DNA from: CAZWEZ01 sp964632795
GTDB taxonomy: Bacteria; Pseudomonadota; Alphaproteobacteria; Rhodospirillales; 2-02-FULL-58-16
Assembly (NCBI GenBank): GCA_964632795.1
Contig: CAZWEZ010000108.1
Coordinates: 1 to 11,683 of the forward strand
DNA length: 11,683 bases
Direction: 5' to 3'
Shown: positions 1 to 5,216 of the stretch, piece by piece
How the letters are laid out: every line of letters starts with the position of its first letter
Numbering within the stretch: the stretch's first letter is position 1
The notes under the pieces: generated by a model
Told to the model about the DNA's origin: nothing
Seen by the model: the letters and a program-made list of their open reading frames with translations, nothing else
The model's database searches: none
Position numbers and translations under genes: made by a program

Positions 1-627
1 GTCGCCGCGGCCACCGTCCAGGCGCGGGCTGGGAAGCCGGCCGAGGCCCTGGCCATCGCCAACAACATCACGACCCCACGCTACCGCGCCGTGGTTTTCG
101 GCCGGATCGCCGTCGTCCAGGCCGAGGCGGGCCACGAGGCCGAGGCCCGGGCGAGCGTCGAGCGGGCGCTGGCCGCCGCCGACGCCATCAAGCTGCCCTA
201 CGCCCGAGCCTACGCCATCAGCCGCGCCATCCTGGCCTTGTCGAGGAGCGGCGGTTTCGACGAATCGGTCACCGCCGCCGCGGACATCGCCGACCATCAG
301 TTGCGGGCCCACGTCCTGTGGTCGATCGCCGCCGAGCGGCGCCGCCACGGCGACGGCGCCGGTGCGGCCCGTACCGAGAAGCTGGCCGACGCGGCGACCG
401 GCGAGATCAAGACTTCCCTGAGCCGGGTCTGGATGTTCGGCGACATCGCCCTCGGCCACGCCGAGGCCGGGGAACCCGAGGCCGCGTGGGCGGCCTTCGG
501 GCGCGCCAAGGAGGTCGCCGAGGGGGTCCACAATCCCTGGGGGCGGACCCGGGCGCTGGGCAAGCTGGCCACCACCCTGATCGAGCTGGGCGGCTCGGAA
601 CCGACCTCCGTCGCCACGCTGCGATAA
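1..627 (+). CDS. Helical-repeat (TPR-like) protein, 3' part only
   Basis: The reading frame is open from the first base of the window and ends at TAA 625-627, so 208 C-terminal residues are visible and the start lies upstream. The protein is rich in Ala, Glu and Arg and is built of paired amphipathic helices. Recurring patterns such as AEAGHEAEARASVERALAAA, HAEAGEPEAAWAAFGRAKEV and an R/Y-A-x-A-x-x-x-I-A motif resemble tetratricopeptide-type repeats, which usually act as protein-binding scaffolds. No catalytic motif, signal peptide or membrane segment is visible in this part. It converges on the LapG-like gene with 53 bases between the two stops, so there is no reason to place them in one operon. 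The exact repeat family and the function are not recognised. That the frame is coding is fairly certain from its length, its strong G/C third positions and the coherent helical pattern. Confidence 0.8.
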   Translation, partial: VAAATVQARAGKPAEALAIANNITTPRYRAVVFGRIAVVQAEAGHEAEARASVERALAAADAIKLPYARAYAISRAILALSRSGGFDESVTAAADIADHQLRAHVLWSIAAERRRHGDGAGAARTEKLADAATGEIKTSLSRVWMFGDIALGHAEAGEPEAAWAAFGRAKEVAEGVHNPWGRTRALGKLATTLIELGGSEPTSVATLR

Positions 628-648
628 CCGGCCCCCGGCGACAAACCC

Positions 649-681
649 TGAAAAAATAGTCGACGCCGGCCGCAACCGGGC
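649..681 (-). terminator. Possible weak terminator after the LapG-like gene
   Basis: Read on the minus strand just past the TAG stop, GCCcGG and CCGGC can form a five-pair stem with one bulged C (about 666-681). A run of six T follows (651-656 on the plus strand as A). About eight bases separate stem and T-run, which is longer than ideal for intrinsic termination, so this is only a candidate. I saw no better terminator between the two convergent genes. Confidence 0.25.
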
Positions 682-1361
682 TAGACCCTGTGGCGCCACC
701 AGGATTTCGAGTTGATGGAGAACACCGGCTGGTAGTGCCTGACCTTCTTGGCCTCGATCACCTGCTTGATCTGGTTGTCGAGGACCAGGACCTTGCCGTC
801 CAGGAGCACCACCATGATGGCGTGGCCGATCTTCAGGTTGAGGTCCTTGACCGCCACCACGCGGATCTGGCTGCTCTTGAAACCCAGCAGCTTCAGCGAC
901 AGGAACTTGGCGATCGCGTAGTCCTCGCAATCCCCGAAGCGAGCCATGAACTCGCCCGGCGTCGACCAGTAGTCCTTCTTGCCCCAGTTGTTCTGGTCGG
1001 TAATGTACTTGGCCCGGTTCATGAAGCGGTTGACTTTCTTGACCTGGGTCAGCCGGTCCTTGCCGCGGATTCCCTTCAGGAACTTCATCCACACCGCGTA
1101 ATGGCACTTGTTGAGCTTGGTCGCCTTGCAGTCTCCCGTGAGCTTGTCGGCGCTTTCCTTGGAGTAGCGCGCCAGGGCCGCGTTCCATTTCTTGAACGGC
1201 TTGAGGTTGTCGGACTTGACTTCCTTGCTGTTGAAGAAGCTGGGGACGGCCTCCTTGGCGGCCTGGGAGGGGAAAGTCGCGGCGAGGAGGCACAGCACCA
1301 CCCCCGCGGCAACGACTGCGAGGCGCGGACGGCAACGGAAAATGGAAGGAATTTCGCTCAT
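681..1361 (-). CDS. LapG-like periplasmic transglutaminase-like cysteine protease (peptidase C93 / BTLCP family)
   Basis: This 226-residue protein has the layout of bacterial transglutaminase-like cysteine proteases. The hydrophobic core of a signal peptide lies at about residues 14-28, followed by a SQAA site near 32-35, so the mature protein should be periplasmic. The catalytic triad is clear: Cys145 in GDCEDYA, His180 in IGHAIMVV and Asp195 in LVLDNQ. The family landmarks W-x-x-FL, VNRFMN and DYWSTPGEF precede the Cys in order. Asp144 and Glu146 flank the Cys, at positions reported to matter for calcium dependence in LapG. Known LapG cleaves the N-terminal retention module of giant RTX adhesins, releasing them from the outer membrane. 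The giant RTX gene in this window makes that role plausible, but its cleavage region is not visible. I chose the ATG at 1361 over a GTG at 1448 because a good promoter lies between them and only the later start places the signal peptide at the N-terminus. Confidence 0.88.
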   Translation of the reverse strand: MSEIPSIFRCRPRLAVVAAGVVLCLLAATFPSQAAKEAVPSFFNSKEVKSDNLKPFKKWNAALARYSKESADKLTGDCKATKLNKCHYAVWMKFLKGIRGKDRLTQVKKVNRFMNRAKYITDQNNWGKKDYWSTPGEFMARFGDCEDYAIAKFLSLKLLGFKSSQIRVVAVKDLNLKIGHAIMVVLLDGKVLVLDNQIKQVIEAKKVRHYQPVFSINSKSWWRHRV

Positions 1362-1382
1362 GATCAGGGCCTTTTTGCTACG

Positions 1383-1411
1383 ATTATAAGGCTTTCGGGG
1401 CTCTTCGGCAA
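1383..1411 (-). promoter_or_regulatory. Sigma70-type promoter of the LapG-like gene
   Basis: On the minus strand a perfect -10 hexamer TATAAT (1383-1388) is preceded by TTGCCG (1406-1411) with a 17-base spacer, the optimal distance. Transcription would begin near 1376, only about 15 bases before the ATG at 1361. An AAAAAGG stretch in that short leader may serve as a weak ribosome binding site. The AT-rich box stands out in otherwise GC-rich sequence. Confidence 0.6.
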
Positions 1412-1503
1412 GCCGGCCGGGCCCCGCCTCACCGACACGTGATGACACCGGAAGACGGCGCCCGGCCCTCCCGTCGCCGTCCCGCCGCTTTCCAGATTTT
1501 CCT

Positions 1504-1531
1504 TTGAGTCCCGCCGATGATGCCTTAATTT
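1504..1531 (+). promoter_or_regulatory. Candidate promoter of the HD-GYP sensor gene
   Basis: TTGAGT (1504-1509) and TAATTT (1526-1531) are separated by 16 bases, upstream of the sensor gene's ribosome binding site. The AT-rich stretch from about 1525 to 1548 contrasts with the GC-rich surroundings. Together with the minus-strand promoter at 1383-1411 it makes 1362-1562 a divergent regulatory region shared by the protease and sensor genes. The match is moderate and rests on pattern alone. Confidence 0.35.
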
Positions 1532-1549
1532 TTTAAGCTGAAATCAAAC

Positions 1550-1557
1550 GGGAGGGG
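1550..1557 (+). promoter_or_regulatory. Ribosome binding site of the HD-GYP sensor gene
   Basis: GGGAGGGG lies five bases before the ATG at 1563. It is a strong Shine-Dalgarno-like purine run and fixes that start. Confidence 0.7.
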
Positions 1558-1562
1558 ACGTC

Positions 1563-3740
1563 ATGGCCGAAGAGGAGGCCAAGGCCAAGCCGGCCGATAA
1601 GGAGGAGGAGCCGCCCCGGCGATTCAACAAGGTGGCGATCGCCATCGGCGCCGCCCTGTTCGCGGTTGCCGCGGCGGCCATCTACTTCGCCTTCTATTTC
1701 GTCGAGGCGGAACGCCGGCGGGACCTGCAGGATTGGCAGGTCCGTCTGGGAATCGTCGCCGACAGCCGCGCCGCCGCGGTCAACGAATGGGTAGAGCAGA
1801 ACTTCGCCCACATCCGCGAACTGGTCGAGAACGCCTCCCTCCAGCTCTACATGACCGAACTCGAGATGAGCGAGGGCGACAAGTCCGAGATCACCGACGA
1901 ACCGGCCCAGGCCTCGTACCTGCGCAACCTGCTGGTCGCCACCGCCGAGCGCACCGGCTTCAAGCCCCCGGCGCCGGTCGGCGAAGTCGCCGCCAACATC
2001 GAACGGGTGGGCGTCGCCGGCCTCGGGATCACCGACGCCGACGGCCGGTCCATCGTCAGCACCCCCGGGATGCCGCCGGTCACCGGCAAGATCCGGACCG
2101 CCATCGCCAAGGCCCTGGACGGCGAACCGGTGCTGATCGACCTCTACAAGGGGGCCAGCAACCTGCCGACCATGGGCTTCGCGCTGCCGGTATTCGGCAT
2201 CCAGGACGACAGCGAAGGGGCCCAGGGGATCGGCGTCGTGATCGGCATCCGGACCATCGGCGAGGACCTGTTCGGGCGCCTCGTGCAGCCGGGAGAGACC
2301 GCCGAAACGGCCGAGACGTACCTGGTCCGCGCCGTCGGGGGGACGGTGGAGTACCTGTCGCCGCTGGCCGACGGCACGCCGCCGCTGAAGCGCTCGTTTG
2401 CCCTCGACACCCCGGACCTGGCGGCCTCGTTCGCGGTGGATAAGCCGGGCGGCTTCGCCATCAAGCGCGATTACGCGGGCGAGGAGGTGCTGGTGTCGTC
2501 GCGTCCGCTGGCCGACCTGCCCTGGATCCTGGTCCGCAAGATCTCCCGGGCCGAGGCGCTGTCCGCCACCGAGACCCGACTTAAGACCATCCTCACCGTG
2601 TTCGTGCTGATCATCGTCGGCGTCACCATCGCCATCATCGCGGTGTGGCGCCACGGCAGCTCGGTGCGCGCCACCGCCGCCGCCGAGAAGTCCCGGATCG
2701 CCGCCGAACGCTTCGAAAACATGACCAAATTCATGAACCTGGTGACCAACAGCCAGCCCACCCAGATCGCCGCCGTCACCGGCGATACCAAGTACACCTT
2801 CGCCAACCAGCCGGCCGCCGAGGTGGCCGGGATCACCAGCCAGGACATGATAGGCAAGACCATGGCCAGCGTCATCGGCCCGGCCAAGTCCAAGATCCTG
2901 GAGGTCATCAACCGCGAAATCCTCGCCCGTTTCGCCGAATCCGACGACACCATGAAGGAACGCCAACAGCACATCCTGACCTTCGGCGAAGACGAGGACG
3001 CCGAGGACTTCCAGGTGATCAAGTCGGACCACATCCCGTTGCGCGGCGACCGCGACTATCCGCCCGGCGTGCTGATGGTGCTCGACGACATCACCGAGCT
3101 GACCCAGGAACGCCGGCGCAGCGAGAAGATGCTCAACCAGCTGATCGACACCCTGGTCAGCGTGGTCGACCGCAGGGACCCCTTCTCGGCCCACCACTCC
3201 TCGCGGGTGGCCGAGGTCGCCTATTGCATCGGCGGCGAGATGGAACTCCCCGCGACCGGGATCAAGACCCTCAATATCTCCGGCCGGCTGATGAACCTGG
3301 GCAAGATCTTCATCCCTCCGGCGCTGCTGACCAAGACCGGCGACCTCACCGCCGAGGAACGCAGCCAGGTGGCGACCAGCTACCTGGTCAGCGTCGATCT
3401 CCTGCAAAACGTCGATTTCGATGGGCCGGTGGTCGAGACCATCCGCCAGATGGGCGAGACCTGGGACGGCAACGGGCCGCTCGGCATGGAGGCCGACGAC
3501 ATCCTGCCCACGGCCCGCATCCTGGCCGTCGCCAACGCCTTCGTCGGCATGATCAGCCCCCGCGCCTACCGCGGCGCCCTGACGTTTGACAAGGTCTCCG
3601 GCATCCTGCTCGACCAGACCGGCACCAAGTACGACCGCAAGGCGGTGTCGGCGCTCATCAACTACCTCGAGAACCGGAACGGCAAGGAGACCTGGGCTCA
3701 CTTCCGCGAGCGGCCGATCGAGGCCGAAGCCGAGGAATAA
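1563..3740 (+). CDS. Membrane sensor with extracytoplasmic domain, PAS domain and degenerate HD-GYP domain
   Basis: The 725-residue protein has a charged N-terminus, a membrane helix at about 24-45, an extracytoplasmic domain at about 47-340 (probably Cache-like), a second helix at about 341-361, a short linker, a PAS-like domain at about 385-510 and an HD-GYP-type domain at about 520-715. Active HD-GYP proteins hydrolyse c-di-GMP using bound metals. Here the fold landmarks remain (RRDP, HSSRV, IPPALLTKTGDLT, WDGNG, PRAYRGAL) but the metal ligands do not. The HD pair is Met577-Asn578, the next His is Ser606, the HH pair is Met630-Gly631, the late Asp is Asn658, and GYP has become GPL. Only the first His (545) survives. 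I infer a non-enzymatic receptor or signalling domain. The gene diverges from the LapG-like protease gene, so a role in controlling that protease, as LapD does elsewhere, is possible but unproven. It is followed 12 bases later by the convergent ligase gene. The fold assignment is strong; the function is inference. Confidence 0.85.
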   Translation: MAEEEAKAKPADKEEEPPRRFNKVAIAIGAALFAVAAAAIYFAFYFVEAERRRDLQDWQVRLGIVADSRAAAVNEWVEQNFAHIRELVENASLQLYMTELEMSEGDKSEITDEPAQASYLRNLLVATAERTGFKPPAPVGEVAANIERVGVAGLGITDADGRSIVSTPGMPPVTGKIRTAIAKALDGEPVLIDLYKGASNLPTMGFALPVFGIQDDSEGAQGIGVVIGIRTIGEDLFGRLVQPGETAETAETYLVRAVGGTVEYLSPLADGTPPLKRSFALDTPDLAASFAVDKPGGFAIKRDYAGEEVLVSSRPLADLPWILVRKISRAEALSATETRLKTILTVFVLIIVGVTIAIIAVWRHGSSVRATAAAEKSRIAAERFENMTKFMNLVTNSQPTQIAAVTGDTKYTFANQPAAEVAGITSQDMIGKTMASVIGPAKSKILEVINREILARFAESDDTMKERQQHILTFGEDEDAEDFQVIKSDHIPLRGDRDYPPGVLMVLDDITELTQERRRSEKMLNQLIDTLVSVVDRRDPFSAHHSSRVAEVAYCIGGEMELPATGIKTLNISGRLMNLGKIFIPPALLTKTGDLTAEERSQVATSYLVSVDLLQNVDFDGPVVETIRQMGETWDGNGPLGMEADDILPTARILAVANAFVGMISPRAYRGALTFDKVSGILLDQTGTKYDRKAVSALINYLENRNGKETWAHFRERPIEAEAEE

Positions 3741-3752
3741 GGACCGCGGGTA

Positions 3753-5117
3753 TTACACCTCGCTGACGAAGTCCTGATACTTGCCGGACGCGGTCCGGGC
3801 GATCTCGTCGTGGTAGCTGAAGGTCACCATGAACGGGTGATCGAACGTCCCCAGGGTCCATTCGCGCAGGCGGTTTTCCTCGGCCGCCGTCGGCGGGCGT
3901 TCGACGACCAGGCGCACCTCGAGGGTTTCCAGGCTCTTCTGGACGAACTGGTACTGGCGGATCGGGGCGATGTCGAGGAAGGCGCCGATGCTGTCGCTGC
4001 CGAGCAGGGTCCAGCGCCGCTCGCCCGAGGGCAGGACCAGCATGTTCTGGACCCGCCCCAGGATGCGCCTCAACACCGCCAACCCCCGCCCGCACCGGCA
4101 GTCCCCGCCGACCTCGGCGTAATCGCCGATCTCGTAGCGCAGCAGCGGCATGGCGAAGTTGTGGAGCGGGGTCACCACCACCTTTCCGACCTCGCCGGGG
4201 CCGCACGCCCGCCCCTTGTCGTCGAGGACCTCCAGCAGGACGCCTTCGGACTGGACGTGGAGGTGTTCGCACTCGGGACACTGCAGGGCCAGGTAGCCGA
4301 CTTCCCGGGAGCTGTAGATGTCGGTCACCGGGACCCCCCAGGCCTCGCGGCAGAGCGTGCGGATTCCCGGTTCCAGGACCTCGGAGATGGTCTGCACCTG
4401 GCGCAGGCTCTTCGGCCGGATCCCCTCGGCCAGGCAGTGCTCGGCCAGGCGCCGGAGGTTGCTGGGGAAGGTCAGCAGGTAGTCCGGGTCCTGGCGTCGC
4501 AGCCAATCGACCTGTTCGGCGACCGTGCAGTTGATGTTGAGGGACACCGCCGGACCGGGGCCGAACAGGGCCTCGCTGCCGGGGCTCCAACTGCCGGGAG
4601 CGCCGTCGGGATAGGGGGCGCTGCCCTTCTTGGCGCTGCGGATGGCGGCCAGCTTGCGGGTCGGATCGTGGTCGTGCCACAGGTGGTCGCGCAGGGTGAA
4701 GGCCTCCCAGAACAGCGCCGTCAGCTCGCTCCTCAGCGCCCGCACCGGCCGTCCCGTCGAGCCCGAGGTGAAGATCAGCGACACCCTGCCGTGGCCGGCC
4801 GGCACCCGGGAGCTGTGCAGGGCCGTCCCGGCGTCCTGGACGTCGCGGCGGCGGAGCACCGGAATCCGGGTCCACTGCCCGGCGCTGAGCGGCCCCTCCG
4901 CCTTGACCAGCCGGTCACGGTAGAAGGGCACGGTTGCCCGCGCATGGGCGACCAACTTGGTCAACTGGCGGAACTGGTTGTTTCGAATCCGTTGGGGCGC
5001 CAGCCACTGGCTGCGGTCGAGTTGGAACAGGACGCTCATCAGCGCCCTCACCTTGCGCTCCGGCAGGGCCGGCCAGGCCAGTCCGTCGACCGTCGAGCTG
5101 GGGTTCAGTTCGGTCAT
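3753..5117 (-). CDS. PaaK/CapK-like adenylate-forming enzyme (phenylacetate-CoA ligase family)
   Basis: This 454-residue protein matches the size and motifs of phenylacetate-CoA ligase/coenzyme F390 synthetase-like enzymes, which activate a carboxylic acid with ATP and usually transfer it to CoA. The ATP-binding loop is TSGSTGRP (117-124). YSSRE (268-272) occupies the substrate/ATP motif, RYEIGDY (327-333) the hinge region, and Lys446 in TASGKYQ the C-terminal catalytic Lys position. CPEC (280-283) and CRC (340-342) resemble the metal-binding cysteines of some members. The acyl substrate cannot be read from sequence. The start ATG has no strong ribosome binding site. Weak promoter-like boxes (TTATCC 5149-5154, TAACAT 5126-5131, 17-base spacer) lie just upstream, and the terminator beyond them separates the gene from the adhesin transcript, so it is probably transcribed alone. 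No partner genes for a pathway are seen, and a link to the adhesin is not supported. Confidence 0.85.
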   Translation of the reverse strand: MTELNPSSTVDGLAWPALPERKVRALMSVLFQLDRSQWLAPQRIRNNQFRQLTKLVAHARATVPFYRDRLVKAEGPLSAGQWTRIPVLRRRDVQDAGTALHSSRVPAGHGRVSLIFTSGSTGRPVRALRSELTALFWEAFTLRDHLWHDHDPTRKLAAIRSAKKGSAPYPDGAPGSWSPGSEALFGPGPAVSLNINCTVAEQVDWLRRQDPDYLLTFPSNLRRLAEHCLAEGIRPKSLRQVQTISEVLEPGIRTLCREAWGVPVTDIYSSREVGYLALQCPECEHLHVQSEGVLLEVLDDKGRACGPGEVGKVVVTPLHNFAMPLLRYEIGDYAEVGGDCRCGRGLAVLRRILGRVQNMLVLPSGERRWTLLGSDSIGAFLDIAPIRQYQFVQKSLETLEVRLVVERPPTAAEENRLREWTLGTFDHPFMVTFSYHDEIARTASGKYQDFVSEV

Positions 5118-5155
5118 CGAGCGGAATGTTAGCGCACTAATTCCAGCAGGATAAG

Positions 5156-5185
5156 AAAAAGGCCGGCCCGAAGGCCGGCCTTTTT
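5156..5185 (-). terminator. Strong intrinsic terminator of the adhesin gene
   Basis: A perfect palindromic arm GGCCGGCC (5161-5168 and 5173-5180) with a four-base loop is flanked by five A and five T, giving a stem of up to 13 pairs. On the minus strand the loop reads TTCG closed by a C-G pair, the extra-stable UUCG tetraloop. A T-run follows the stem in that direction. It lies about 31 bases past the adhesin stop and upstream of the ligase gene, so it should end the adhesin transcript. Its symmetry means it could also stop plus-strand transcription. Confidence 0.9.
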
Positions 5186-5216
5186 GCGCAATCGAACGCT
5201 TGCCGGGAACGCGGGA

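Noticed and set aside
1362..1448. Longer N-terminus for the LapG-like protein from GTG 1448
   Set aside because: The extension would bury the signal peptide behind 29 charged residues and would start upstream of the apparent promoter.
1533..3701. A 722-codon open frame on the minus strand opposite the sensor gene
   Set aside because: High-GC mirror frame with a composition of Asp/Gly/His/Arg runs and no domain; the opposite strand has clear membrane, PAS and HD-GYP features plus a strong ribosome binding site.
1563..3740. Calling the sensor a LapD protein
   Set aside because: It has no GGDEF, EAL or HAMP domain that I can recognise; only the topology and gene context resemble LapD.
3658..4875. 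A 405-codon minus-strand frame overlapping the ligase gene
   Set aside because: Pro/Arg/Gly-rich out-of-frame translation; the true ligase frame carries TSGSTGRP and other family motifs.
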